64,000 bases of DNA from DASTFP01 sp963816855 (GCA_963816855.1 CAWFMA010000014.1:1-64000), one strand, 5' to 3'. Shown: positions 35,720-46,000, numbered from the stretch's first letter. Numbers and translations: made by a program. Notes: a model not told the origin generated them from the letters alone.

Positions 35720-37030
35720 TTACGTCACCGCGGCGCTGGGGGAATCGGCCGGTGACGGCGCGCCCGACGTTCCCAGCGCGCGGCTTGATTTTCCCCGGCC
35801 AATCAAAAGCACCGCTCCCGCGGTAAGCACGCAAAGCCCTCCGGAAAGGAGAAAAGCGCGATCGTAGGCGCCCTCCGTGGTGCGAACCCACCCGGCGCCC
35901 CAGGCCGCGAGCGCCGCGCCCACTTGGTGCGCCGCGATGATCCAGCCAAACATGAGCGTGACACGCTCCCGACCAAAACTCTTCGCGGTCAAGGCTACCG
36001 TTGGGGGCACGGTCGCAATCCAGTCCAAGCCGTAAAACACGGCAAAAATTGACAAGCGGTGCGTCTCGGCAAAAGCCCCGGGAAGGAACAGGAGGGAAAC
36101 GCCGCGCAGACCGTAGTAGGTGAACAGGAGCCAACGATTGGAAAAACGATCGGAAAGCCACCCGGAAGCCGTGGTGCCGATCAGATCAAAAGCACCCATC
36201 ATCGCGAGCAATCCCGCCGCCCGCACCTCCGGCATTCCGTGATCCATGCAGGCCGGCACCAGATGCGTGCCGATCAAGCCGTTGGTGCTCGCGCCACAGA
36301 TGAAGAAACTGCCGCTGAGCAGCCAAAAGTCGCGCGAACGCAGGCCCGTTTTCAAGGCCGAGACGGCCTCCGTAAATGGATTTTTCGGGAAGCTCGAAGC
36401 GATGCGCAGCTCTTCCCCTGGGGACCCGTAGGGACGCAGACCCAATTGCTCGGGACTATCGCGCATCAAGAGAAAGATCAGCGGCAGCACAAGGAGCAGC
36501 GCTCCGGCCAGGCTGAGGACCGCAAACCTCCACCCGTCGCGCTCGACCAAATAGGCGAGAAGGGGCAGGAAGAGAAGTTGTCCGGTCGCAGTGCTGGCGG
36601 TGAGCACGCCGACGACAAGTCCGCGGTGCGAATGAAACCAGCGGTGCGCCACCGCCGCGCCAAGCACGATCGCCGTCATTCCCGTTCCGCAACCGACGAG
36701 CACGCCCCAGAGGAAGACGAGCTGGCTCGAACTCTGCATGAGCGTCGTCGAGGAGACGCCCACCGACACGATCGTGAAGGCCAGCAGCATGACCTTGCGG
36801 AGACCGTATCGGTTAATGAGACCGGCGGCGAACGGGCCGATGAGTCCGTAAAGAAGAAGATTCACGGAAACCGCGAGGGAAATCGTCGCCCGAGACCAAC
36901 CGAACTCCTGCTCCAACGGCACGATAAGAATGCCAGGCGCCGAGCGCACAGCGGCGCTCACGAGCAAAGCCAAAAAGGTAACGGCGGCCACGATCCACGC
37001 GTAGTGCATTTTGATCAGCGATCTATTCAT
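35720..37030 (-). CDS. MFS transporter (OFA/monocarboxylate-like)
   Basis: 436 residues with about twelve hydrophobic helices in two bundles of six and a central charged loop (near 200-235). The pattern YAWIVAAVTFLALLVSAAVR, IVPLEQEFGWSRATISLAVS and RYGLRKVMLLAFTIV in the 2-3 loop fits the oxalate/formate antiporter-like subfamily of the major facilitator superfamily, which carries organic anions. The substrate is not inferable. It is single, convergent with the SpoIIE gene. Confidence 0.88.
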   Translation of the reverse strand: MNRSLIKMHYAWIVAAVTFLALLVSAAVRSAPGILIVPLEQEFGWSRATISLAVSVNLLLYGLIGPFAAGLINRYGLRKVMLLAFTIVSVGVSSTTLMQSSSQLVFLWGVLVGCGTGMTAIVLGAAVAHRWFHSHRGLVVGVLTASTATGQLLFLPLLAYLVERDGWRFAVLSLAGALLLVLPLIFLLMRDSPEQLGLRPYGSPGEELRIASSFPKNPFTEAVSALKTGLRSRDFWLLSGSFFICGASTNGLIGTHLVPACMDHGMPEVRAAGLLAMMGAFDLIGTTASGWLSDRFSNRWLLFTYYGLRGVSLLFLPGAFAETHRLSIFAVFYGLDWIATVPPTVALTAKSFGRERVTLMFGWIIAAHQVGAALAAWGAGWVRTTEGAYDRAFLLSGGLCVLTAGAVLLIGRGKSSRALGTSGAPSPADSPSAAVT

Positions 37031-37229
37031 CGATGGAAGACCGGCGGTTTGGCGACGGTCGTCACTCTATTTCAAAGACTGCGCGCCGCAATGGGGAAGT
37101 CCCCGCCAGATCGCCCAAGCCTGCGGATTTAGGTGCCACGGTCGCTTCTGAGCGCACCGTGCCGACGATGGTCATGATTTTGAAACTGTGTTACGTTTCA
37201 GCCGACGCAGAGCGTGTCAACATTCAGAA

Positions 37230-38024
37230 ATGAAGGAGAGCGACACTGGACGCCGTCCCGCTGAGGTGTACGAGCAACTGTTTGTGCCGGCGCTTTTCCG
37301 GCAGTGGGGAAAGGTTGTGACCGAAGCGGCGGCCATCGGATTGGGTCATCGGGTGCTCGACGTGGCATGCGGGACCGGCGTGTTGGCCCGCGCCGTCGCC
37401 GAGCGCGTTGGCCCCGATGGAATGGTCGTGGGCCTCGATGCCAGCGAAGAAATGCTCGCGGTCGCCCGGCGCTCGTGCGCCGGCATCGAATGGCACAAGG
37501 GACAAGCCGAGGCGATCCCCTTTACCGACGAGAGTTTTGACGCGGTTGTCAGCCAGTTCGGCTTGATGTTCTTCGAAGACCGGGTCGTCGCCCTCCGAGA
37601 AATGAAGCGCGTGCTACGACGCGGCGGGCGAATGGCGGTGGCCGTTTGGGACGCGCTCGATCATTGCCCGGGTTATGCCGCGCTGGCCAAGTCTTTGGAT
37701 CAGCTGTTTGGGGAACCGGTTGCACATGCCTTCCGCTCGCTGTTCGTTCTGGGCGACCCGGGACAGTTGCTTTCCCTCTGTGCCGCGGCTGGCATCAGGA
37801 ACCCCAGCACCATGAGACACAATGGACTGGTGCGTTTCGCGTCCATCGAGTCGCTGGTTTCAACCGAAAGAACCTGCGCGTGGACCCTTGGCGCCCTACT
37901 CGACGATGCGCAATTCGACCGACTCCTCAGCGCCGCCCGGCAGTTCCTCCGGCCGTTCGTGGAAACCGACGGCTCGGTGGTTTTCAACATATCGGCGCTC
38001 CTCTTTGCGGCTGACAAGGAATGA
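37230..38024 (+). CDS. SAM-dependent class I methyltransferase (UbiE-like)
   Basis: 264 residues from the ATG at 37230. Motif I VLDVACGTGVLARAVAERV, motif II VVGLDASEEMLAVARR, then AIPFTDESFDAVVSQFGLMF and LREMKRVLRRGGRMAVAVWD. This is the Methyltransf_11 pattern of small-molecule methyltransferases. The C-terminal 110 residues are less conserved and presumably bind the acceptor, which is unknown. It is divergent from the MFS gene over 200 bp. Confidence 0.88.
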   Translation: MKESDTGRRPAEVYEQLFVPALFRQWGKVVTEAAAIGLGHRVLDVACGTGVLARAVAERVGPDGMVVGLDASEEMLAVARRSCAGIEWHKGQAEAIPFTDESFDAVVSQFGLMFFEDRVVALREMKRVLRRGGRMAVAVWDALDHCPGYAALAKSLDQLFGEPVAHAFRSLFVLGDPGQLLSLCAAAGIRNPSTMRHNGLVRFASIESLVSTERTCAWTLGALLDDAQFDRLLSAARQFLRPFVETDGSVVFNISALLFAADKE

Positions 38025-38304
38025 ACGCTCGCGGCGCTGCGCCGCGGCACGCGGGCGCATGGCTTTCGCTGGATCGCGCCCTCGTAAGGCTTGATCCCTG
38101 GTATTGAACAGGACCAAGATCTTGCGGGACCTGGTGTCGCGAACTCAGGGCGATCAGGCATTCCCGATCTGCCAAGAACCATTTCGGCAAGCGATCTTGA
38201 CAGCAAATCGCGTTTTCACTACCAACAGCCGCAATCGGCGAGCGCCGCCCCAAAAGTTCAGAGTAGAAACCCCCCTTGAATGTTTGAGCCAAAGTTCATG
38301 CCCT

Positions 38305-38323
38305 GGCACTTTTTAAAAGTGCC
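38305..38323. promoter_or_regulatory. Perfect dyad before the second ABC operon
   Basis: GGCACTTTTTAAAAGTGCC is a perfect 19-base palindrome with a single central T, ending seven bases before the permease start. It could be an operator for a sugar regulator or an RNA hairpin covering the ribosome-binding site. A weak promoter-like TTGACA lies at 38197. Confidence 0.55.
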
Positions 38324-38330
38324 GCTCTAA

Positions 38331-39325
38331 ATGAACCAGGCCTCTTCTGGCGACGCGCCGAAGCCGCGTCACTCGCTGCTAGCGAGAATCCTGGCGGCCA
38401 GAGAATTCGGCAGCCTGGCTGCGCTGCTCATCATGGTGTTGATCATCGCGGTGTCCATTCCGCAATTCCGCCAGATCGAAAATCTCATCAACGTAACCCG
38501 CAATTTCTCCTTCGTCGGGATCGTGGCGATGGGCATGACTCTGGTGATTCTGACTGGAGGCATCGATCTTTCGGTTGGCTCCGTGTGGGCGATGACCGCG
38601 GTGTTGGCAGCCTCGCTGATGTCAGCGGTTGGCTGTTGGTTCCGGCGATCGCGGTCGCGCTCTTGGCGGCTGCGGCCGTCGGCCTTTTCAACGGTTTGTG
38701 CGTCACGCGGTTGAATATGTCGCCGTTCGTCCCGACGCTCGCTTCGCTTGCCATCGCGCGCAGTCTTGCCCTGGTCATCACACGCGGAAGACCGATCTCA
38801 AGTTTCGGCTCGCAGCAAGACGCGTTTCTATGGATCGGCGGCGGATCTATCCTCGGCATTCCCAATCCGGTCATCCTGTTCATCTTTGTCGCGCTGGTGC
38901 TATGGATCGTCCTCTCTCAAACGGTCTGGGGGCGCCGCGTTTACGCGGTCGGCGGCAACGAAAAAGCGGCGCGACTGACCGGCTTGAACGTCAGGCGGCT
39001 GAAAGTAGCCGTGTATGTCATTTCCTCGCTCTGCGCGGGATTGGCGGGAATCGTGCAAGCCAGTTACCTCTCGAGCGTGACCGCCAGCCTGGCTACCGGC
39101 CAGGAGCTTAGCGTGATCGCCGCGACAGTCATTGGCGGGGTCAATCTCGCGGGAGGCGACGGGACCGTGTTCGGCGTCGTTATCGGGACGATCATGCTCG
39201 AGATCCTGCGTAACGGGCTGCTTCTTTTTGGAATTGATCCCTATTGGCAGGGTGTCTTTGTCGGCGCGATCATCATCATTGCCGTCTCGATCGACCGGTT
39301 TCGCCATGCCACCATGAAGGACTAG
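38331..39325 (+). pseudogene. Second ribose-type ABC permease, frameshifted
   Basis: Two frames join to an RbsC-like permease of about 330 residues. The first has IVAMGMTLVILTGGIDLSVG then SVWAMTAVLAASLMS. The second has GWLLVPAIAVALLAAAAVGL, TVWGRRVYAVGGNEKAARLT and AATVIGGVNLAGGDGTVFG. One base is missing near 38625 (TCAGCGGTTGG). Otherwise every family block is intact and the downstream binding protein and ATPase are complete, so either the loss is recent or the base is a sequencing error. It would import a sugar with the proteins at 39373 and 40349. Confidence 0.8.
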
Positions 39326-39372
39326 GGGGCCATTCTCTTTTCGAACAACAACAAACCACATCAAACCGATCC

Positions 39373-40311
39373 ATGAAGCCCAACAAATTCTTATTCGCGC
39401 TGGCCAGCGTGGCCACCTTCCTTAGTTCAGGACACGCTGCAGACAAGCCCAAGACCTTCGCCTTGGTTCCCAAGTCGATCAGTGTTCCCTTTTATGCCGA
39501 CGTTGAAAAGGGATGCAAGGAACAGGCGAAAAAACTGGGCGTCACCGTCCTGTATACCGGCCCGAACACCGCTGATGAGGCCGAGCAAGTGCAAATTCTT
39601 AGAGACGTGGTCGCGCGCGGGGTCCAGGGCCTGGCCATTGCCCCGATGAATGCGGATTCAGTAATTGGCGTCATCGCCGACGCGCGCAAGAAGGGGATCC
39701 CGGTGATCACATTCGATTCGGACTCACCAAAATCGCAGCGGATGGCTTATGTGGGCACCGATAACTACGAGGCGGGGAAAGAAGCCGGCAAAGCTTTCAA
39801 ACAACGCCTACCCAAAGGGAAGTTTGCAGTGATCACCGGCGGGCTTGCCGCGGCGAACCTCAATGAGCGCATCAAGGGATTTAAAGACGTCGTGAACGGA
39901 AGCGACTACACCGAGGTTTCCGGTTCTCCGTTTCCTTGCGACGACGACGCCGCAAAAGGGGTTCAAATTGTCCAGGACATCCTGACCCGCTATCCGGATC
40001 TGGATGGAATTTTCCTCTCGGGCGGATGGCCTCTGTTTGGAGCGCCTGAAGCTTATATCAAGGCGCTTGGAAAGCGGGCGGGAGACATCAAGTCGAACAA
40101 GTTCGTTATTGTCAGCTTCGACACGCTGCCCGAAGAGCTTAAGCTCCTGAAGAACGGATACTGCAGCGCCCTGATCGGGCAGCGGCCATACGCCATGGGT
40201 GAAAAGAGCATGGATGTTCTGAATGACCTCTCTGAAGGCAAGAAGGCCGAAAGCATCAACACCGGGGTTGATGTCGTCGATTCGAGCAACGTGGATAAGT
40301 TTGTCAAATAG
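39373..40311 (+). CDS. Periplasmic sugar-binding protein of the second ABC system
   Basis: 312 residues from the ATG at 39373. Signal peptide at 1-21 (FALASVATFLSSGHAAD). Type 1 periplasmic binding fold: FYADVEKGCKEQAKKLGVTV, VVARGVQGLAIAPMNADS, KKGIPVITFDSDSPKSQRMA and ILTRYPDLDGIFLSGGWPLF. It is closest in style to ribose or general sugar-binding proteins, and distinct from the binding protein at 19295. It follows the permease by 47 bp and precedes the ATPase by 37 bp. Confidence 0.92.
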   Translation: MKPNKFLFALASVATFLSSGHAADKPKTFALVPKSISVPFYADVEKGCKEQAKKLGVTVLYTGPNTADEAEQVQILRDVVARGVQGLAIAPMNADSVIGVIADARKKGIPVITFDSDSPKSQRMAYVGTDNYEAGKEAGKAFKQRLPKGKFAVITGGLAAANLNERIKGFKDVVNGSDYTEVSGSPFPCDDDAAKGVQIVQDILTRYPDLDGIFLSGGWPLFGAPEAYIKALGKRAGDIKSNKFVIVSFDTLPEELKLLKNGYCSALIGQRPYAMGEKSMDVLNDLSEGKKAESINTGVDVVDSSNVDKFVK

Positions 40312-40348
40312 GGGAACACCCACCTTGGGGGGCACGCCTAACCGCACG

Positions 40349-41857
40349 ATGGCTGCGATCCTTAAAATTCAGGGAATCAGCAAGACCTATCCGGGGGTGC
40401 GCGCCCTCCAGGAAGTCAGCTTCGACGTGGAGCGAGCGAGCATTCACGCGATCATGGGAGAAAATGGCGCCGGCAAGAGCACCCTGATGCAGATTATCGC
40501 GGGCGCCCAGCGCCCGAGCGCCGGCAGCCTCGAGTTCGACGGGCACGAAGTCCATTTCTCCAGCCCTGCCGACGCCCAGGCCATCGGCATCGCCATCGTC
40601 TACCAGGAGCTGAATCTCTCGCCGAACCTCTCGGTCGCGGAGAACATCTTCCTGGGCTCGGAACCGAGGATTGCCCGCGCCTTCGTGGATCGCCAGACCC
40701 AAAGAGCAAAGTCGACGGAAATTCTCGACCGGCTGGGAATTCATTTCGATCCGGACACGCTCGTCGGTCGTCTGACCGTCGGGCAGCAGCAACTCGTGGA
40801 AATTTGCAAGAGCCTCGTTCGATCGCCGCGCCTCCTGATCTTTGACGAACCGACGTCGAGTCTTTCCGAAGCCGACGCTGAAATTCTGTTCCGGGTCATT
40901 CACGATTTGAAAGCGCACGGGGTGACGATGCTGTATATCTCCCACCGGTTTCCGGAGGTCTTCGCGAACTGCGATGCGGTAACCGTGTTGCGTGACGGCA
41001 AACACGTTAAGACGCTGCCGATGAAGTCGACGCGGGAATCAGAAGTCGTCAGCTTGATGGTGGGCCGGGAATTGCTCGCCTTTCATCGCCAGGAGCCGGC
41101 GCCGAGCCAGGAGGTGGTGTTTGAGGTTCGCGGCTTGACGAAGCGTCACCAGTACAGCGACGTGAGTTTCAAGATCCGCAAGGGAGAAATCGTCGCCATG
41201 GCCGGATTGATCGGGGCGGGACGCAGTGAAGTGGCCCTCGGCATATTCGGATGTCCGCCGCCAGATTCGGGAGAGGTTCTCGTGCAAAATCGCCCCGTTC
41301 AGATAAGAGGCGCCCAGGAGGCCATGCGCGCCGGTATCGCTCTGGCGCCTGAGGATCGAAAATCCACCGGGCTCGTCCTTGGGGCCAGCGTGGGCACCAA
41401 CGTTTCGATGGCTGTCCTGCCAAGGCTCGCGCGGGCGCAATTCATCGATCACAAGGCGGAGCGCAGCTTGATTCAGAGTTTTGTCGGAAGGCTCAATATT
41501 CGAACGCCCAGTCACGACCAGAAGGTTGGATTTCTTAGCGGCGGTAACCAGCAAAAGGTCATGCTCGCCAAGTGGCTGGCCGTGCAACCGAAATGCTTGA
41601 TCGTCGACGAGCCCACGCGCGGGGTGGACGTCGGGACCAAGGCCGAAATCTATGCGCTCTTCGACGAACTGGCGCGTGCCGGCGTGCCAATTCTGATGAT
41701 TTCAAGCGACCTGCCGGAAGTGCTGGCGCTTGCGGACCGCATCGTGGTCATGCGTCACGGACGCGTGGCGGGCGAATTGAACCGGGCGGAAGCCAGCGAG
41801 GAAAAGATCATGCACCTGGCGGCGCTCGGAAGCGAAGCGGAGCAGCCCGTGGAATAA
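40349..41857 (+). CDS. ATP-binding protein of the second sugar ABC system
   Basis: 502 residues from the ATG at 40349. Domain 1 has Walker A MGENGAGKSTLM and Walker B LLIFDEPTSSLSEADAE. Domain 2 has the degenerate P-loop GLIGAGRSEVALG, FLSGGNQQKVMLAKWL and LIVDEPTRGVDVGT. This is the RbsA/MglA-type duplicated ATPase. It closes the three-gene operon; no catabolic enzyme or regulator follows, so the substrate is open. Confidence 0.93.
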   Translation: MAAILKIQGISKTYPGVRALQEVSFDVERASIHAIMGENGAGKSTLMQIIAGAQRPSAGSLEFDGHEVHFSSPADAQAIGIAIVYQELNLSPNLSVAENIFLGSEPRIARAFVDRQTQRAKSTEILDRLGIHFDPDTLVGRLTVGQQQLVEICKSLVRSPRLLIFDEPTSSLSEADAEILFRVIHDLKAHGVTMLYISHRFPEVFANCDAVTVLRDGKHVKTLPMKSTRESEVVSLMVGRELLAFHRQEPAPSQEVVFEVRGLTKRHQYSDVSFKIRKGEIVAMAGLIGAGRSEVALGIFGCPPPDSGEVLVQNRPVQIRGAQEAMRAGIALAPEDRKSTGLVLGASVGTNVSMAVLPRLARAQFIDHKAERSLIQSFVGRLNIRTPSHDQKVGFLSGGNQQKVMLAKWLAVQPKCLIVDEPTRGVDVGTKAEIYALFDELARAGVPILMISSDLPEVLALADRIVVMRHGRVAGELNRAEASEEKIMHLAALGSEAEQPVE

Positions 41858-42083
41858 GGGCTTGGACAGGCGTGTCGGCAGGCCGTTCTTGCCGCGGCAA
41901 GTCCCGCTCCTTTTTGAGCTCAACGGATCAGCCGGTCCGTCTTCAAATTCGATCCACCGGATGATTTCATCGGCGTTGAAATCGCCTACGTCAACGAAGG
42001 AGCAAGCGGGCCGGCAGCCGCTGCTTCGCCGTTGGCTTCCTCAAGCGAATGTCTGGCTCTGCCGCTCGTCGTCCTGCGGGCGA

Positions 42084-43379
42084 TCAGATCCGGGCATTCG
42101 AGGGAATGGTGGTGTTTTTCGGGATAACGACGATTCCGTCACGGATGTAGAATCCTTCGCCATTCATTTCCTCGTCCTTGCCTTCCGGGGAAATGACAAC
42201 GTTATCCCCGATGCGCGCGTTCTTATCGATAATCGCTTTCTGAATTTTGCAGTTGCGCCCGATTCCGATGCGCGGAGAATCATCTGGTCCTGGCTCCAAC
42301 TCGGCCTCGTAAAGATCCGCGCCCATCAGGATGACGTCGTTAAGCACGCTCCCCTCCCCGATCATTGAGCGGATCCCGACGATGCTATGCGCGAGCGTCG
42401 CCTGCTCAATGATACAGCCGTCGCAGATCAGCGAGCGATCGATGTGCGAGGAGCGCACAATACTCGCCGGCAAGAAGCGCGCGTGGGTGTAGACGGGCGC
42501 TCCAGCCTCGTTGAAACTGAATTTGGGCTGGGGGTCGGTGAGGTTCAGACTCGCCTCAAAAAACGCCCCGATCGTTCCGATGTCCTCCCAATACCCCTGA
42601 AAAATATATGCCTGCACCTTGCGCTTCTCGATCGTCGCCGGAATGATGTTTTTCCCGAAATCGGCGAAGTTATTGTCGAGGCATTCCGTAAGGACGTCGC
42701 GGTTGAACACGTAGATGCCCATCGAAGCCTGGTAAAGATCGGCCCCGGCTGGCTGGCCAATCTCCTGCAGAAGATCGGCGGGTATCCGCAGCGCATCGAG
42801 GACTTGCGGGTCCTTGGGTTTTTCAACGAACTCAATGATCCGGCGTTTCTCATCCGTGTGCATGATTCCAAAGCCCGTCGCCGCCTTCCGATCCACCGGA
42901 ATGGTGCCGACGGTCAGGTCCGCATCCGTTTCGATATGCTGACGCAGAACTTGACGATAATCCATTCTGTAGAGCTGGTCGCCGCTGAGAATGACATAGT
43001 AATCGAACGGGCGCTCGAGGAAGTAGCGAAGATTCTGCCTGACGGCGTCCGCGGTGCCTTGGTACCAATGCGACCCCGCCGGCGTCTGTTGCGCCGCGAG
43101 GATCTCGACGAAACTGGGCGTGAAGTTGTCGAACTTGAATGCGGCGTTGATATGCCGATGCAGTGACATGCTGTTAAACTGCGTGAGCACGTAGATGCTC
43201 CGAATGCCGGAGTTCAAACAATTGCTGATCGGGATATCGACCAGACGGTACTTGCCGCCGAGGGGCACAGCGGGCTTGGCTCTTTCTTTCGTCAGGGGGA
43301 AGAGCCTGGTGCCGGCTCCTCCGCCCATGACAATTGCCAAGGTGCGGTCGACTGGGAGGATCAAGGGAACATCGCTCAT
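42084..43379 (-). CDS. glgC: Glucose-1-phosphate adenylyltransferase
   Basis: 431 residues from the ATG at 43379; a GTG at 43418 is also open. It makes ADP-glucose from ATP and glucose-1-phosphate, the committed step of glycogen synthesis. The nucleotidyltransferase domain has AIVMGGGAGTRLFPLTKERA, then KPAVPLGGKYRLVDIPISNC, YFLERPFDYYVILSGDQLYR and IIEFVEKPKDP. The C-terminal part is a left-handed beta helix (CDGCIIEQATLAHSIVGIRS). It is a single gene here; glgA, glgB and glgX are not in the window. Homologues are usually allosterically controlled by glycolytic intermediates. Confidence 0.95.
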   Translation of the reverse strand: MSDVPLILPVDRTLAIVMGGGAGTRLFPLTKERAKPAVPLGGKYRLVDIPISNCLNSGIRSIYVLTQFNSMSLHRHINAAFKFDNFTPSFVEILAAQQTPAGSHWYQGTADAVRQNLRYFLERPFDYYVILSGDQLYRMDYRQVLRQHIETDADLTVGTIPVDRKAATGFGIMHTDEKRRIIEFVEKPKDPQVLDALRIPADLLQEIGQPAGADLYQASMGIYVFNRDVLTECLDNNFADFGKNIIPATIEKRKVQAYIFQGYWEDIGTIGAFFEASLNLTDPQPKFSFNEAGAPVYTHARFLPASIVRSSHIDRSLICDGCIIEQATLAHSIVGIRSMIGEGSVLNDVILMGADLYEAELEPGPDDSPRIGIGRNCKIQKAIIDKNARIGDNVVISPEGKDEEMNGEGFYIRDGIVVIPKNTTIPSNARI

Positions 43380-43618
43380 AGGAAAGTAAAGCTTGCTCCT
43401 GATTTTTGCATTTGTCACGATTCAAAAGCCGCCGCCCGCTCCGGAATCTCCAGGGTCTCTTCTTCCCGTTCCCGCCCAGGCCTTTGAGACTTCGATGGAA
43501 ATCGAATTGCCGATCAAAATGGGGAAGGTGAACAAGCCGTTTCGTCGGGCGATTCTTTCCGGGGTTTATCAGATCGAAAAGTGATCGCCGGATTTTCAAG
43601 ACGCCCGGCTTGGGCGGT

Positions 43619-44041
43619 TCAGTGATCTTGAATCTTGGTCTCCTGGCCTTCTTGAAGTCCGTCGAGCTGAAGATTTAGCGCATCGACAGAAATCCAGATC
43701 TCCCACAAGGAGAGCACCAGCGACCAAATCATCAAAACGAGGCTTACGGCAAAGCAGACCTGAGCGAAGATGAACTGGCTGGCGAAGAGCAAAAACATGC
43801 AAATAACGCACAAGAGAAGACTCGTCACGCCGGCCGCCTGCATGTTGCGAATAAGCAGGATTCGCCTTCGGAGATTGTGAATCTGTTTTAAAACGCGTTC
43901 TTCAGGCCGGCCGGGTTCGAGAGCGTGCAGGTTTCGAATCAAGTTCGCCAAATGAAGAAACCGCGTCGTGTACGAAATCATCAACAGCGAGGTGGCGGGA
44001 AACAGAAGAGCGGGAGTGTTTATGGTGATTTCCATCACCAT
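43619..44041 (-). CDS. DUF2721 membrane protein
   Basis: 140 residues with three hydrophobic segments: a short N-terminal one (TPALLFPATSLLMISYTTRF), then VTSLLLCVICMFLLFASQFI and VCFAVSLVLMIWSLVLSLW. The basic loop between (QIHNLRRRILLIRNMQAAG) and the EIWISVDALNLQL end match DUF2721, a family of unknown function. It is alone, 240 bp from glgC on the same strand, and could be in its transcript. Confidence 0.8.
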   Translation of the reverse strand: MVMEITINTPALLFPATSLLMISYTTRFLHLANLIRNLHALEPGRPEERVLKQIHNLRRRILLIRNMQAAGVTSLLLCVICMFLLFASQFIFAQVCFAVSLVLMIWSLVLSLWEIWISVDALNLQLDGLQEGQETKIQDH

Positions 44042-44462
44042 ATTGGTAGGCGGAGACCAAGTTGGGAGAACAGCGATATTTGAAGGAGTGCCGACCGGCA
44101 GATCTAAAAGAATCTCGTCGGCTCATGCTGCGAAGATGAATCACGCCCACGCGGAACCTCAAGCAAGACCTCAAGATCTCGTCGGCTCGATGGAGAGTTG
44201 GGATCTCTTTCCCTGAGCTCTAATAGCTTATATCCCTTATCCAGCCAGGCGAAACCGAGACCAAGGAGATCTCTCCACGACTTTCATCCGACCAGATCGT
44301 CCTCGATGCGATGCAGACCGATTTCTGACGAAGCCAACGTCTCGCAGACTGTTTCCTTTAGCGGTGGCAAGCATCCTCGACCAGGCAGCAGGCACAGATG
44401 AACCCTTGGATTGGGCCCGAGGCGCGTGGCCGCGGGCAAGCATTACAAAAAGAATTTTGAAT
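44042..44462. other. Intergenic, no supported gene
   Basis: About 420 bases between the DUF2721 gene and the palindromic MITE. Only short frames, without motifs. Confidence 0.4.
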
Positions 44463-44707
44463 CTTAGAACCTGTAAAAAAATTAGAAAGCGCCGCACGAG
44501 AGCCCACAAGGTTGCGTGTCTTTTTGGCTTGACCTGCGTTGCTCGGGCGGGACAGTCGAGCGAAGGGAGACAGCCTGCGAAGGCAGCCCGCAGGGCGATG
44601 CAAAGCATCGGCAAACACCGCTGCGGGTATTGCCGCCGCCCTCACGCCTTGGCCAAGCCAAAAATCCAGCAGCAACGCGGCACTTTGTAATTTTTTCACA
44701 GTCTAAG
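44463..44707. mobile_element. Palindromic MITE, copy 1 (245 bp)
   Basis: The left end CTTAGAACCTGTAAAAAAAT and the right end, inverted, CTTAGACTGTGAAAAAATTA are imperfect inverted repeats. Inside, CTTTTTGGCTTG and CAAGCCAAAAAT pair again, so the whole element can fold into a long cruciform or hairpin. An inverted, shorter copy is at 61084-61269; it lacks about 60 bp of the middle. No coding capacity. It must have been moved by an enzyme encoded elsewhere. Confidence 0.8.
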
Positions 44708-44864
44708 TGTCTTCCGCCGTCGTATCGATTTGCAACAATCAATCGTCACATTCGAGGGGGGAGTTATGTTAAGGTGGGCAGACTGCAATTCGCAAGGCAA
44801 ACATCGCTTTGAGCAGGTCGATCATTAACTCGAATGAAAGCTCCTAAGTGAGTTGCCACGCCGA

Positions 44865-46000
44865 ATGCTGGACTTTCTTTTCATCGCCGGCGCGTTGACC
44901 TTCTCTTTCGCCTCGCTCCGGGCATGGTCTGGCTTGCGATGGGCGCATCGACTGCCACCGCTTTAAGATCGTCCAGAGCATCAACCCCGAGTCAGCGTGG
45001 TGCTGGCGGCTCGGGACGAGGAGGGACGGATTGAGCAAACGCTCCGCCATATTTTGGCGCAAGAACACGTCGATTAGGAAGTGCTCCCGGTCAGCGATCG
45101 CGCACAGGACCGCACGGCTAGTATCTTGGAGGGGTTGGCCCTCGAGGATTCCCGGGTGCATCCAAGCGTTGATACCCTTCCCGCGCGCTGGCTGGGCAAG
45201 TGCCATGCCTGCCACCTCGGCGCGTCCACCGCTTCGGGCGATTGGTTTCTTTTCACCGACGCCGATTGCTGGCCGAAGAAAGAGGTGATCGCGCACGCCA
45301 TTGCCGTCGCCGAGAGGGAAAACGTCGACCACGTCACCCTCACTCCGGTGTCGAGCCTCAGACGGTTCCTGCCGAAGCGAGGCATCTCGCTTTCTTGATT
45401 TTGCTGGCGAACTGGTTCGCGCGCGTAAATCAGGACAAACGGGCACCTCGGGATTGGCGCGTTCAACTTGATCCGAAGCTCGCTTTACAAAGAGTTTGGC
45501 GGATACGAAGCCCTGCGATTGTGTGTGGTCGATGATATCAAGCTGGGCCAGCTTGTACGGCGCGTCGGCGGCGGCACTCGCGCGTTAATTGGCGGCGACG
45601 ATGTCGAGTGTCACTGGGGGGTGACCGTCCCCAGCATGATCAAGATCATGGAGAAGAACTTCTTCGCCGCGCTGGATTTCCGAATCGGCAGAGGCCTTGT
45701 GCCTAGGCCTGAACATCCTCTGGGCGGCCTGCATCCTCGGCCCGTTCACCGGAAGCATCTGGGGATTTTTGGCGGCGGCCTCCTTGAGACTGACCACGGT
45801 CCCCGCCGCAATTCTTTGCCAACGGCTTCGGCGGCCCTTTCGTGGCGCGGCGTTCACGCCATTTGTCCTCGCCGCGCTCTTCCACGCCGTCCTGAATTCG
45901 ACCGTCGTCAAGCTGCGCCAGAAGGCATTCGATGGAAGGATACCATTTTACCCGCTGGAAATGCTTCGGGCCGGGAACGCGGGTTCGCAAAGATCGTAAA
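44865..46000 (+). pseudogene. Glycosyltransferase family 2 remnant (HpnI/HpnB-like)
   Basis: Membrane-anchored GT2 architecture is visible: N-terminal helix LDFLFIAGALTFSFASLRAW, PRVSVVLAARDEEGRIEQTL, GDWFLFTDADCWPKKEVIAH with the catalytic DAD, ENVDHVTLTP, YKEFGGYEALRLCVVDDIKL, LWAACILGPFTGSIWGFLAA and GIRWKDT at the end. The frame has in-phase stops TAA at 44964 and TAG at 45075 and at least three frameshifts (near 45360, 45460 and 45700). It is a true pseudogene. Related enzymes transfer sugars to hopanoids or other membrane lipids. Confidence 0.8.

Noticed and set aside
36059..37132. 357-codon plus-strand frame opposite the MFS gene
   Set aside because: Antisense to a clear membrane transporter; highly charged, repetitive composition typical of a shadow frame.
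41890..41905. Palindrome CTTGCCGCGGCAAG after the second ABC operon
   Set aside because: No loop and no T-tract, so it is not a terminator; no other evidence for a site.
43393..43584. 63-codon plus-strand frame between glgC and the DUF2721 gene
   Set aside because: No motif, no ribosome-binding site, and it overlaps the glgC upstream region.
44766..44828. 20-codon ORF with a strong GAGGGGGGAG ribosome-binding site
   Set aside because: Too short and without any feature to support a gene; may be a chance match near the GT2 relic.
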